A stretch of 64,000 bases of DNA from positions 43,972 through 107,971 of the forward strand of contig NZ_JASZYF010000018.1 in assembly GCF_030317115.1 (NCBI RefSeq), read 5' to 3'. Below the pieces are notes generated by a model. The model was not told where the DNA came from. It saw only the letters and a program-made list of their open reading frames with translations, and ran no database searches. Position 1 is the first letter of the stretch, and the number at the start of each line of letters is the position of its first letter. Position numbers and translations under genes: made by a program. This document shows, in pieces, positions 8,000-16,484 of this stretch. This DNA comes from Variovorax gracilis. GTDB lineage: Bacteria; Pseudomonadota; Gammaproteobacteria; Burkholderiales; Burkholderiaceae_C.

Positions 8000-8569
8000 A
8001 TGCTCAAGTACGGCCCTCCGCTCAACTTCCCACGCTGGCTCGAAGACAACAGCCATCTGCTCAAGCCGCCGGTCGGCAATCGCCAGATATGGAAAGACGG
8101 GGACTTCATGGTCACGGTGGTCGGCGGCCCCAATGGCCGTAGCGATTTCCATGACGATCCGGTCGAGGAGTTCTTCTACCAGTTCAAGGGCAATGCCTAC
8201 CTGTTGCTGTGGGACCGCGATCGCTACGAGCGCATCGATCTCAAGGAGGGCGACATCTTCCTGATGCCGCCTCATACCCTGCATTCGCCTCAGCGCCCTG
8301 AAGCGGGAAGCCTGTGCCTGGTCATCGAACGCCAGCGCCCCCCCGGCGAGCGCGATGGCTTCCAGTGGTGCTGCGCGCATTGCGGCCATGTCATACAGCG
8401 GCACGAAGTGCTGCTGCAAAGCATCGTCGACGACCTGCCGCCGCTGTACGAACGCTTCCACGCCAGCAGCGACGAAGCCCGTCGCTGCTCGCGTTGCGGG
8501 GAGATCCATCCGGGGCGTGACTACCAGGCCTGGCACCGCGACCTCGACCTTTCGGGGGGCCGCGCATGA
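8000..8569 (+). CDS. nbaC: 3-hydroxyanthranilate 3,4-dioxygenase
   Basis: A ring-cleaving cupin dioxygenase that opens 3-hydroxyanthranilate to 2-amino-3-carboxymuconate 6-semialdehyde with O2 and Fe(II). With the ATG at 8000 the residues fall exactly on the numbering of the Cupriavidus metallidurans enzyme: iron ligands His51, Glu57 and His95, and substrate residues Arg47, Arg99 and Glu110. The C-terminal rubredoxin-like site has Cys125, Cys128, Cys163 and Cys166. Upstream starts at 7970 (GTG) and 7988 (ATG) are possible but would add residues absent from relatives. It has 189 residues, slightly long at the C-terminus. The last four bases overlap nbaD (ATGA). Confidence 0.96.
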   Translation: MLKYGPPLNFPRWLEDNSHLLKPPVGNRQIWKDGDFMVTVVGGPNGRSDFHDDPVEEFFYQFKGNAYLLLWDRDRYERIDLKEGDIFLMPPHTLHSPQRPEAGSLCLVIERQRPPGERDGFQWCCAHCGHVIQRHEVLLQSIVDDLPPLYERFHASSDEARRCSRCGEIHPGRDYQAWHRDLDLSGGRA

Positions 8570-9555
8570 TCGACATGCATTCCCACTTCTTCCCGGCGAT
8601 CTCGAAAGAGGAGGCCGATCGCTTCGATGCCGATCGCGCGCCCTGGCTCGCCGTCGAGAAGGGCGCAGCGGAAGGCCACATCATGGTGGGCGAGAAGCGC
8701 TTCCGGCCCGTGTACCGGGCGCTGTGGGATCCGGATTTCCGCGTCGCCGAACTGGACGCGCAGGGCGTCCGCCTGCAGATCGTGTGCGCCACACCGGTGA
8801 TGTTCGGCTACGGGTGGGATGCGGCGAAGGCCGCCGAATGGGCGGCCCGCATGAACGACCGGGCGATCGAGTTCTGCGCCTCGCATCTCCGTCGCCTGAA
8901 GGCGCTGGCACAGGTGCCGCTGCAGGACCTGGACCTCGCATGCACCGAGGCCTCGCGTGCGATGTCGGCAGGCTGTGCCGGCGTGCAGATTGGCAACCAT
9001 CTGGGCGACAAGGACCTGGACGACGAGCATCTGGTCTCGTTCCTGATCCATTGCGCGGAACAGGAGATTCCGGTGCTGGTGCACCCGTGGGACATGATGG
9101 GCGGCGGACGCATGAAGAAGTGGATGCTGCCCTGGCTGGTGGCGATGCCCGCCGAAACCCAGCTCGGCATGCTCTCGCTGATTCTCTCGGGTGCGATGGA
9201 GCGCATCCCGGAGTCGCTCAAGATCTGCTTTGCGCACGGCGGCGGCGCCTTCGCGTTCCTGCTGGGGCGGGTCGACAACGCCTGGCGCCACCGCGACATC
9301 GTGCGGCAGGACTGCCCGAAGCTGCCCTCGAGCTACGCCCGTCGCTTCCATGTGGACAGCGCGGTGTTCGATCCGGCAGCGCTTCGCATGCTGACGGACG
9401 TGATGGGTGTCGACCGGGTGATGCTGGGCTCGGACTATCCGTTTCCGCTGGGCGAGCAGCGCATCGGTGCGCTGATACGCGATGCCGGATTCCTCGACGA
9501 GACCGACCGACGGCAACTGGTTCGAGGCAATGCCGAAGCCTTCTTCGGATGCTAG
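8566..9555 (+). CDS. nbaD: 2-amino-3-carboxymuconate 6-semialdehyde decarboxylase (ACMSD)
   Basis: A zinc amidohydrolase-superfamily decarboxylase that removes the carboxyl group from the product of NbaC and prevents spontaneous cyclisation to quinolinate. Metal ligands are His5, His7, His173, His224 and Asp290. These correspond, with a constant shift of four, to His9, His11, His177, His228 and Asp294 of the Pseudomonas fluorescens enzyme. It has 329 residues, close to the family norm. It is the last gene of the coupled nba operon; a 156-bp gap follows before the exported set. Confidence 0.96.
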   Translation: MIDMHSHFFPAISKEEADRFDADRAPWLAVEKGAAEGHIMVGEKRFRPVYRALWDPDFRVAELDAQGVRLQIVCATPVMFGYGWDAAKAAEWAARMNDRAIEFCASHLRRLKALAQVPLQDLDLACTEASRAMSAGCAGVQIGNHLGDKDLDDEHLVSFLIHCAEQEIPVLVHPWDMMGGGRMKKWMLPWLVAMPAETQLGMLSLILSGAMERIPESLKICFAHGGGAFAFLLGRVDNAWRHRDIVRQDCPKLPSSYARRFHVDSAVFDPAALRMLTDVMGVDRVMLGSDYPFPLGEQRIGALIRDAGFLDETDRRQLVRGNAEAFFGC

Positions 9556-9711
9556 CCGTTCACTGGGCATTGCACCCATTTTTCTCATCAATCAATGAGT
9601 TTAAATCGTTTGACCAATAGTTTGACTGAAGATGAAATCCACTCCCAAGAACCCCACGGGCCCGTGCGTGCACGCGTCCGCCAGCGAATCCAATCATTTC
9701 AGGAGCTTCGA
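9556..9711 (+). promoter_or_regulatory. gap with possible promoter before the exported gene set
   Basis: An AT-richer gap. It has a direct repeat TTTGAC near 9608 and 9622 that could supply a -35 element, and a clear AGGAG at 9701-9705 serving the next gene. A weak TGGG/CCCA stem followed by T5 near 9566-9585 could be a poor terminator for the nba operon. No LysR box like that at 2299 was found, so whether this unit is separately regulated is uncertain. Confidence 0.3.
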
Positions 9712-10320
9712 ATGATGCGAGCGATGTCACGACGCAATCTTCTCAACGTCACGGTCGCCGCCGCCTTGGCGATGGGTGTCACGGCCACGGCGTCGGCACA
9801 GGCGAAGCCGGCCGAGATCGAGCAGTTGATCAGCAAGCAGGCGATCACCGAGCTCCTCTACAAATATCCCCGGGCGCTCGACCGCCTCGATCGCGAGCTG
9901 TTGATGTCCATCGGCCACCCGGATGCGAAGGTCCAGTTCGGCAAGACCACGTTTCCCAACTGGACCGCCTACACGGACTGGATGATGAAGGCGCATGCCA
10001 CGATGCTCGGCAACAACCATCGGATCACCAACATACTCATCGAGGTCCATGGCGATACGGCAGTGAGCGAATCGACGGGCACCGCCACGCTCCTCGTCAA
10101 GCAGGACACCGGCGATGACTACGAGGAGCGATGGATGCATTCGCGCTACCTGGACAAGTGGTCGCGACGCGGCGGCAAATGGGCCCTGGGCGCGCGCCAG
10201 ACGGTGATGGACTATCGGACCGTCAAGCCGGTGTCGGCGGCAGACGTCAAGAACATGTACCAGGTCGGTGCTCGCACGGGACGCAACGATCCCTCCTACG
10301 CGCTGTTCGGCGAGAAGTAG
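9712..10320 (+). CDS. exported NTF2-like (SnoaL-like) protein
   Basis: A 202-residue protein. Residues 1-31 are a signal peptide with a twin-arginine-like start (SRRNLL) and an ASAQA cleavage region. The rest is a cone-shaped NTF2/SnoaL-like domain (ITELLYKYPRALDRLDRELL, then VHGDTAVSESTGTATLLV). This fold serves as isomerase, dehydratase, hydrolase or dioxygenase beta subunit, so no reaction can be assigned. The start is fixed by AGGAG 6 nt before the first of two adjacent ATGs. It leads a run of five genes whose products are mostly exported, suggesting a periplasmic function. Confidence 0.8.
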   Translation: MMRAMSRRNLLNVTVAAALAMGVTATASAQAKPAEIEQLISKQAITELLYKYPRALDRLDRELLMSIGHPDAKVQFGKTTFPNWTAYTDWMMKAHATMLGNNHRITNILIEVHGDTAVSESTGTATLLVKQDTGDDYEERWMHSRYLDKWSRRGGKWALGARQTVMDYRTVKPVSAADVKNMYQVGARTGRNDPSYALFGEK

Positions 10321-10383
10321 ACCTCAAGAGCACGGCTGCAGACGAGCGACGCCTGTCCCGCCTGGAAGCCATTCGCAAGGAAC

Positions 10384-11499
10384 ATGAGCCATATGACCAT
10401 CCATCGCGAGCCGTCGTCCGACATGGCGGCCTGGCATGCGCACTGTGCCTGCCATCCCCGAAGGGGATTCCTGAAGTCGCTGGCGGCGCTCGGGGCCGCG
10501 GCGATCCTGCCCGGCCGCGACGTGCTGGCACAGTCGCCGACAAAGGCACCTGCCGTCCACACCGGGCGGATCGACTTCCACCACCACTTCTTCTCGCCGG
10601 CATGGATCAAGCTGGTCGAGTCGAAGAATTCGGTGAAGCCGGTTCTGGGCTTCGAGCAGTTCAAGACCCACTCGGTTGCCAAGGACATCGAGTCCATGGA
10701 CCGGGGTCAGGTCGAGAAGGCCTACCTGTCCGTGACGCAGCCCGGCGTCTGGTTCGGAGACCGCGAGGAAACCCGCAAGGCCGCGCGGGAGCTGAACGAG
10801 TTCGCCGCGCGGCAGAAGTCGGACTACAAGGGGCGCTACGGCCACTTCGCAGTGCTGCCGCTGCCGGATGTCGATGCGAGCCTGCGCGAGATCGAGTATG
10901 CGTTCGACACACTCAAGGCCGATGGCGTCGGCCTGTTGTCGAGCTATGACGACAAATGGCTCGGCGACAAGTCCTTCGCCCCTGTGTGGGAGGAACTCAA
11001 CCGCCGCAAGGCCGTGGTCTACACGCATGCGACGGCACCCGGTTGCTGCTCGTGGGATTTCCAACCCGGCATCCTGCCGACCTTCGTCGAGTTGGGGTCC
11101 GACCTGGCGCGCGCCATGGTCAGCATCATCCAGGGCGGCACCGCCAAGGCCACGCCGGACGTGCGCTATATCTGGTCGCATGGCGGCGGCAGCATCTGGG
11201 CACAGCGCTATCTGACCGGCGAAAGCACCGAATCGCTGGCGCGCACCGCGCCGCCGGATTCGAAGCTGCATCACTTTCGCCGATTCTTCTACGACACTGC
11301 GGCGGCTGCGGACGCCGTGCACATCGGCATCCTGAAGATGATCATCCCGTCGTCGCAGATCGTCTTTGGTTCGGACTACCCGTGGGTCGAACCAGATCGG
11401 ATCGCAGCAGGACTGCAGTCGTCGGGCCTGACACCGCAGGAACTGCAGGCGGTCTACCGCGACAACGCACTCCGGCTCATGCCGGAGCTGCGCGGCTGA
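10384..11499 (+). CDS. Tat-exported amidohydrolase (ACMSD-like family)
   Basis: A 371-residue amidohydrolase-2 family protein. Its long N-region carries a twin-arginine motif (RRGFLKSLAAL) and a hydrophobic stretch ending DVLAQ, so export of a folded, metal-loaded enzyme is likely. The metal-site motif is DFHHHFF, an internal His lies in YTHATAP and another in SHGGGS, and the distal Asp lies in FGSDYPWV. This pattern matches the superfamily that includes NbaD, where decarboxylases and hydrolases are mixed. The substrate is unknown. Its place after nbaD and within an exported set suggests it acts on a compound before uptake. Confidence 0.85.
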   Translation: MSHMTIHREPSSDMAAWHAHCACHPRRGFLKSLAALGAAAILPGRDVLAQSPTKAPAVHTGRIDFHHHFFSPAWIKLVESKNSVKPVLGFEQFKTHSVAKDIESMDRGQVEKAYLSVTQPGVWFGDREETRKAARELNEFAARQKSDYKGRYGHFAVLPLPDVDASLREIEYAFDTLKADGVGLLSSYDDKWLGDKSFAPVWEELNRRKAVVYTHATAPGCCSWDFQPGILPTFVELGSDLARAMVSIIQGGTAKATPDVRYIWSHGGGSIWAQRYLTGESTESLARTAPPDSKLHHFRRFFYDTAAAADAVHIGILKMIIPSSQIVFGSDYPWVEPDRIAAGLQSSGLTPQELQAVYRDNALRLMPELRG

Positions 11500-11524
11500 C
11501 CGCGTCGCAAGCCCGAGATACAGC

Positions 11525-12493
11525 ATGAGACTCCCGAGACTTCTAGCGGCAGCCCTCTGTGCGCTGCCCGTGATTGCCGCGGCCCAGGCCTTTCCGGTCC
11601 GGACCGTCAAGATCATCGTGCCCTATGCCGCCGGCGGCGGCGTGGACGTGATGGCGCGTGTGCTGGCGGAGCGCCTCCAGCGGAAATGGGGCCAGCCGGT
11701 GATCGTGGAGAACAAGACCGGCGCATCGACCATCATCGGCGCCTCGGCGGTTGCCAAGGCGGCACCCGATGGGCATACGCTGTTGCTGACCAGCGAGTCC
11801 ACGATCACCAGCAACCCGTTTCTCTTCGACAAGCTGCCCTACGACCCCGTCCGTGAATTGCTCCCGATCTCGCAGCTGGTCAGCCTTCCGCAGATGGTCA
11901 TCGCGAACCCGGCCGTTCAGGCGCGGAACCTGGACGAGCTCGTTGCGCTGGCCAAGGCGAAGCCGAACGACCTGAGCTACGCCACCTACGGCTCGGGCAG
12001 CCTGCCGCACCTGCTGTTCGAGGCGCTCAAGGCGCGCACGGGCGTCCAGCTGACCGCGGTGCCTTACAAGGGCATCACGCCTGCCGTGACCGCCGTGATG
12101 ACCGGCGAAGTGCAGCTCACCCTGGCAGGGGTCTCATCGGCGCAGGCGTATATCCGGGCGGGCAAGCTGAAGGCGCTGGCAGTTGCGCGCGCGCAGCGGC
12201 TGCCGGACCAGCCGCAGGTTCCGACATTGCGCGAGGCAGGGTTCACCGACATCGATCCGCGCGAATCCTGGTTCGGCTTGTTCGTCACTGGCGGCACGCC
12301 GGGCAGCGTGGTCCAGAAGCTCTACAGGGACGTGGCCGAAGTCGCAGCAGATCCGGTGTTCCGCGAGCAGCACGTCGTCGCGCGCGGTTTCGATCCGGTC
12401 TTCTCCACACCCGAGGCATTCAGCCAGTTCATTCAAGCGGACATGGGCCGGAAGGCCAACTTGATCCGCATCTCGGGCGCCAAGGCGGAATAG
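11525..12493 (+). CDS. Bug/TctC-type periplasmic binding receptor
   Basis: A 322-residue periplasmic receptor of the Bug (TctC) family of tripartite tricarboxylate transporters. The signal peptide covers about 20 residues (LLAAALCALPVIAAAQA). The family motifs follow: VKIIVPYAAGGGVDVMAR, GASTIIGASAVAKAAPDGHT, and VPYKGITPAV. Such proteins bind carboxylates or other small acids. No TctA or TctB membrane gene is nearby, so it is an orphan receptor, common in Burkholderiales. Its neighbours are two amidohydrolases and an exported RidA, which hints at a shared substrate family. Confidence 0.92.
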   Translation: MRLPRLLAAALCALPVIAAAQAFPVRTVKIIVPYAAGGGVDVMARVLAERLQRKWGQPVIVENKTGASTIIGASAVAKAAPDGHTLLLTSESTITSNPFLFDKLPYDPVRELLPISQLVSLPQMVIANPAVQARNLDELVALAKAKPNDLSYATYGSGSLPHLLFEALKARTGVQLTAVPYKGITPAVTAVMTGEVQLTLAGVSSAQAYIRAGKLKALAVARAQRLPDQPQVPTLREAGFTDIDPRESWFGLFVTGGTPGSVVQKLYRDVAEVAADPVFREQHVVARGFDPVFSTPEAFSQFIQADMGRKANLIRISGAKAE

Positions 12494-12540
12494 CTCTCGC
12501 CATTGATCCAGCGCGCGCAAGCGCGGAGGAAAAGAATTCA

Positions 12541-13899
12541 ATGAACACCACAGCGCAATTGGCGCAGCGGGGCAACCCTGCGCGCGAGCTTCCCTCACGT
12601 GGGGAATTCATCATCCGCGGCGGGCATGTGCTCACGATGGATCCGTCGCTTGGCGATCTCGCGGATGCCGACGTCCACGTTCGGGACGGCGCCATCGTTG
12701 CCGTGGGCGCTGGCCTGCACGCGCCTGATGCAACGACGATCGACGCGCGCCACGCGATCGTGATGCCGGGCTTCGTCGATACGCATTGGCACCTGTGGAA
12801 CAGCTCGCTGCGAGCCCTCGTCCGCGGCGATGATGGAGAGAACGGCTACTTCCCGGTGACGTTGCGCCTTGGGCCGCTGTTCACGCCCGAAGATTCCTAC
12901 CGGTCGGTGCGCCTGGGCCTGGCCGAAGGACTGGCGTCCGGCATCACGACGGTCCACAACTGGTCGCACAACACGCGCTCGCCGGCGCATGCCGACGCCG
13001 AGTTGCGTGCGCTGCATGACACGGGGGTTCGGGCACGCTTCGCCTACGGCTGGGGACAGGAATTGCCCTTGAACCGGATGATGGATCTCCATGACCTCGC
13101 ACGCGTGCAGCGCGACGGCCTGCCCGCTGGCGGCCTGCTGAGTCTGGGTGCCGCTGTCCGCACGCCCGTGACGAACCCGCGCGGCGCCGTGCCGATCGAA
13201 GTGATCGCCGCCGAGTTCGAGGGCATTCGGTCCCTTGGCCTTCCGATCACCATGCATGCGCGACCGGGCGTCGTCTCGGTGCTCGACCAGCATGGCCTGC
13301 TCGGCCCGGACTTGCAACTGGTGCATCCACAGGGAATCTCCGTCGACGAGCGAAAGCTCCTGGCCGCAAAGCGCACGACGATGTCCTGCTCGCCGGTCAT
13401 CGAACTGCTCTATGCGCAGGCCACGCGCGGCGAGATCCAGTTCCAGGAACTGCAGGAGCATGGCGTACTTCAAAGCCTGTCCGTCGACAGTTCCGCGGCT
13501 TCGGCCAATGCGGACTTCTTCAACTGCATGCGGGCGCTGCTGTGGTCGCACAAGCAACGCTTCGGCAGCCGCATTCCCCTATCGCCCCGGCGCCTGCTGG
13601 AACTCGCCACCCTCGACGGCGCGAGAGACCTCGGTATCTCCGACCGCGTGGGCTCGCTGACGCCCGGAAAGCGGGCCGACGTCATCCTGGTGCGTAGCAC
13701 CGACCTGAATATCGGGCCCGTCATCGACCCGGCATTCGCCCTCGTGTATTCCGCCCAGCCGTCCAACGTCGACACCGTGATGGTCGATGGCCGTGTGCTG
13801 GTGCGCCGCGGGCAGTTCACTGCGCTGGATGGCGAGCAGGTCATGCGGGAAGCCGGCGAGTCGGTGCGCGGCCTCAGCGCGCGCGCGAACGCAGGCTGA
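12541..13899 (+). CDS. amidohydrolase of the ATZ/TRZ (chlorohydrolase/deaminase) type
   Basis: A 452-residue cytosolic metal hydrolase of the family holding AtzA/TrzN chlorohydrolases and SAH/cytosine deaminases. A small N-terminal beta domain precedes the metal motif PGFVDTHWHLW. Later ligands are in TMHARPG, VHPQG and SVDSS, and the C-terminal GKRADVILV returns to the beta domain. There is no signal peptide, unlike its neighbours. It probably hydrolyses or deaminates a C-N bond, but the substrate cannot be assigned. It lies between the Bug receptor and a secreted RidA in the same direction and is probably co-transcribed. Confidence 0.85.
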   Translation: MNTTAQLAQRGNPARELPSRGEFIIRGGHVLTMDPSLGDLADADVHVRDGAIVAVGAGLHAPDATTIDARHAIVMPGFVDTHWHLWNSSLRALVRGDDGENGYFPVTLRLGPLFTPEDSYRSVRLGLAEGLASGITTVHNWSHNTRSPAHADAELRALHDTGVRARFAYGWGQELPLNRMMDLHDLARVQRDGLPAGGLLSLGAAVRTPVTNPRGAVPIEVIAAEFEGIRSLGLPITMHARPGVVSVLDQHGLLGPDLQLVHPQGISVDERKLLAAKRTTMSCSPVIELLYAQATRGEIQFQELQEHGVLQSLSVDSSAASANADFFNCMRALLWSHKQRFGSRIPLSPRRLLELATLDGARDLGISDRVGSLTPGKRADVILVRSTDLNIGPVIDPAFALVYSAQPSNVDTVMVDGRVLVRRGQFTALDGEQVMREAGESVRGLSARANAG

Positions 13900-13965
13900 C
13901 ACCAACGTCCCCGATCCAAACCAGGCAACGGCATTCCGCCGAGCCGCAACAGAAGGAAATTCCAG

Positions 13966-14454
13966 ATGAAACGTTCGATTCTCATGGCTGCTTTCGCAGT
14001 CGCCACTGCATTCGCGACGGTATCGCATGCGGCGGACTTCATGGAGCAGGGCGAGCGGATCAAGGGCCGGTCCTATTCGCCGGCGGTGGTTACCGAGGGC
14101 GGCCGCATCGTCTGGCTGGCCGGCGAGACCACCACCGTCGATCTCGACGGCAAGGACATCAAGGGTGACTTCGAAGCGCAGGCCCGGACCATCTTCGCCC
14201 TGCTCGAGCAGACGCTCAAGCGCGCCGGCGGCAGTCTCAAGGACATCGTGACCATGACGGTCTACCTGACCGACGCACGCAATGGCGGCACCTTCTCGAA
14301 GGTGCGCGGCGAGATGTTCCCGGACCGCAACTTCCCGGCCAGTGCGCAGATCACCGTGTCCAACCTCGCCGTGCCCGGCATGCAGATCGAGATCCAGGCG
14401 GTCGCAGCGATCGGCGACAAATGCTCGAAGACCAGCGCATGTATTCCGCGTTGA
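13966..14454 (+). CDS. exported RidA/YjgF-family protein
   Basis: A 162-residue RidA-superfamily protein with a clear signal peptide (MAAFAVATAFATVSHA, about 23 residues). The RidA core includes RSYSPAVVTEGGRIVWLAGE, TRTIF-like helix residues, IVTMTVYLTDARN and MQIEIQAVAAI. Cytosolic RidA hydrolyses reactive enamines; periplasmic members are less studied. Two C-terminal cysteines (KCSKTSACIPR) might form a disulfide. AAGGA lies 8 nt before the ATG. It is the last gene of the co-directional set and is convergent with a LysR gene 12 bp away. The pairing with the cytosolic RidA NbaF is notable. Confidence 0.85.
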   Translation: MKRSILMAAFAVATAFATVSHAADFMEQGERIKGRSYSPAVVTEGGRIVWLAGETTTVDLDGKDIKGDFEAQARTIFALLEQTLKRAGGSLKDIVTMTVYLTDARNGGTFSKVRGEMFPDRNFPASAQITVSNLAVPGMQIEIQAVAAIGDKCSKTSACIPR

Positions 14455-14466
14455 ACGCGATACGCA

Positions 14467-15369
14467 CTAGCTCTGCAGCGTCTTGCAGCGGGCTGCAAGA
14501 CAGTCGCGAAATGCCGCCGCACCCGGTGACAGCGAGCGGCCGGATCGGTTAATCAGCTCGATGTTGCGATGGACGACTGGATCGTGAAGAACGCGGAAGC
14601 GTGTCCGACTGGACCTCAGCAGCGAACCGACATAGGCAGGCACCACGGTGATGCCCAATCCCGCGTCTGCGAGCCCGACCGCGGTGCCGAGATGACCCAC
14701 TTCGAACCGCGGCTTCATCGAGCTCCCGGCCTCGTGGAACAGGGGGTCGGTCAGTGTCCGAAATCCGCTCGAGTGCGACATCGCGATCATCGGCTGATCG
14801 GCGATGTCGGCCCAGGTGAGGTTGCGCCGGCGCTTCGCCAGCGGCCAGGCAGCAGGCACCATCGCACCGAGCGAGTGGCGCAGCATCGGCACCCGTTGCA
14901 GGTCGACCTCCACGTTGGGGAACACGCCAAAGCCGAGGTCCACCTCGCCGCCTTGCACCGCGCGGAGGATCTGCTCGGTGGGCCAATCGGCCAAGCGCAC
15001 CGAGATCCCCGGATGCGCCGCCTGGAATTCCGCAATGGTCTCCGGCATGAAGGAAGCCGCCAGCAGCGGCGTCGTGGCGACCGTGATGTGCCCGCGGCGC
15101 TTCATCACGAGGTCTTGCGTGTTGGCGATGGTCTGCTCGACATCCGCAACGATCCGCTCCGCATTGACGAGGAACTCGCTGCCCGCATCGGTCAACGAGA
15201 TCCGCCGTGTCGTGCGGTCCACGAGTTGCACGCCAAGCTGCGTTTCGAGCTCGCGCACCAGGAGGCTCGTCGCGGACTGGGTCAGGTGCAGCTTGCGCGC
15301 GGCGGCGGTGAAGCCCCCGCTGCGTACCACTTCGATGAAGGCGCGCAACTGGCGCAATGTGATGTTCAT
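14467..15369 (-). CDS. LysR-family transcriptional regulator
   Basis: A 300-residue LysR regulator. The HTH is at residues 1-60 (LRQLRAFIEVVRSGGFTAAA, then TQSATSLLVRELE), followed by an effector domain with the typical PVIATTPLLAAS-like strand. The start is set at 15369 because the family begins MNITLRQLRAF; longer frames upstream run into the opposite gene. It is divergent from another LysR gene 98 bp away and convergent with the exported RidA gene. Its target could be the exported set, but no site shows this. Confidence 0.93.
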   Translation of the reverse strand: MNITLRQLRAFIEVVRSGGFTAAARKLHLTQSATSLLVRELETQLGVQLVDRTTRRISLTDAGSEFLVNAERIVADVEQTIANTQDLVMKRRGHITVATTPLLAASFMPETIAEFQAAHPGISVRLADWPTEQILRAVQGGEVDLGFGVFPNVEVDLQRVPMLRHSLGAMVPAAWPLAKRRRNLTWADIADQPMIAMSHSSGFRTLTDPLFHEAGSSMKPRFEVGHLGTAVGLADAGLGITVVPAYVGSLLRSSRTRFRVLHDPVVHRNIELINRSGRSLSPGAAAFRDCLAARCKTLQS

Positions 15370-15467
15370 CCGATTTTCTGCTGGATCCATATGATTGATT
15401 CGCTTGTAGCATGGACCGCGGCGGGCAGCAATCTGAAGCGTCCTTCCGTCGATGCGGGTGCTGTCCC
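15370..15467. promoter_or_regulatory. divergent promoter region between two LysR genes
   Basis: A 98-bp gap separates two divergent LysR starts. It contains an imperfect dyad around CATATG (ATCCATATGAT near 15386-15396) and AT-rich sequence on the side of the leftward gene. Mutual or autoregulation from shared sites is plausible because LysR genes usually bind next to their own start. The exact boundaries are uncertain, since the rightward gene might begin at an ATG at 15411. Confidence 0.35.
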
Positions 15468-16484
15468 GTGACGGCATCGATCGCCAGGCATTCGCGTCTG
15501 TCGCTCGCGCGGAGGCTGCGCCTGCAGCAGCTTGCGATCTTCGAGAAGGTGGTGGAGGCGGGCTCCATCCTGGCGGCGTCGCGCGAACTCGCGATGACGC
15601 AGCCGGCCGTGAGCAAATCCATCCACGAGCTCGAGCAGCAACTCGATGGCGTGCTCTTCGTTCGCAGCAAGCGAGGTGTCGTGCTGACGGAATTCGGCGG
15701 GCTCTTCCAGCGACACACGAAGATCCTGATGGGCGAACTCCGTTATCTGGCGGAAGACCTCAATGCGTGGCAGGCAGGCACCGCCGGCCAGGTGATCGTG
15801 GGCTCGCTCATCGCGGCGTCTGCAACGCTGTTGCCGGCGTCGATCATGCGACTGCGGGAACTCGTCCCCGATGTTGTCGTCACCGTGCGAGTGGGTCCGA
15901 ATTCGACCCTCTTTCCCGCCTTGGCGCGAGGCGAGCTGGACGTGGTGGTCGGGGCGCTGCCGCACACGGATCCTGCGCTGCTGCGCGAGGACACGGAACG
16001 TGCGCACTTGCAGCATGTCGCCCTCTACGAGGAGGCGCTGCGTGTGGTGGTCGGCAGCCAGCATCCTCTGGCGCGGCGACGCCAGCTCGCCCTGTCGGAC
16101 CTGCACCAACTCGAATGGATCGTGCCAACGCAGGACTCTGCGGCGCACGCTTCGGTGAGATCCTTTTTCGAGAAGGAGGGATTGGCGATGCCGCGACGCC
16201 TCGTCGAATCCGTCTCGATCCTTACCAACCTTGGGCTGGTCTCAGGCGGGTCGATGGTCGCGCTGATGCCGCAGTCGGCGGCCGAACGCTTCGCGAAAGC
16301 CGGCCTGCTGGCCATCCTTCCGCTGGAGAGCCTGGCGCCTTTCAGCAGCGTGGGCTACACGGTCCGCGCGGATCGGGCACCGAGTGCAGCGACCGAGAGG
16401 TTCCTTGCAGCACTGCGCGATGTGGGCAAGCGGCGTGACATGGTGCCGGAACTGCAGTCTTGTATTCCCGCGAGCTATGCCTGA
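15468..16484 (+). CDS. LysR-family regulator, GbpR-like
   Basis: A 338-residue LysR regulator with an N-terminal extension before the HTH (LRLQQLAIFEKVVEAGSILA, then TQPAVSKSIHELEQQL), as in the GbpR subgroup linked to sugar or aromatic uptake. The effector domain covers about residues 100-310. I used the GTG at 15468; an in-frame ATG at 15411 would add 19 residues. Its last codons overlap the LysR box of the downstream porin promoter (16461-16480), so gene end and operator share sequence. Adjacency makes it a good candidate regulator of the porin and, through the copied promoter, of the nba operon. Confidence 0.9.
   Translation: MTASIARHSRLSLARRLRLQQLAIFEKVVEAGSILAASRELAMTQPAVSKSIHELEQQLDGVLFVRSKRGVVLTEFGGLFQRHTKILMGELRYLAEDLNAWQAGTAGQVIVGSLIAASATLLPASIMRLRELVPDVVVTVRVGPNSTLFPALARGELDVVVGALPHTDPALLREDTERAHLQHVALYEEALRVVVGSQHPLARRRQLALSDLHQLEWIVPTQDSAAHASVRSFFEKEGLAMPRRLVESVSILTNLGLVSGGSMVALMPQSAAERFAKAGLLAILPLESLAPFSSVGYTVRADRAPSAATERFLAALRDVGKRRDMVPELQSCIPASYA

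Noticed and set aside
14438..14460. A third TGTATTCC-like word similar to the LysR box of the nba and porin promoters
   Set aside because: Only about 12 bases match, it lies in the end of the RidA coding sequence, has no TTCAAG/TAGACT downstream, and faces a convergent gene.
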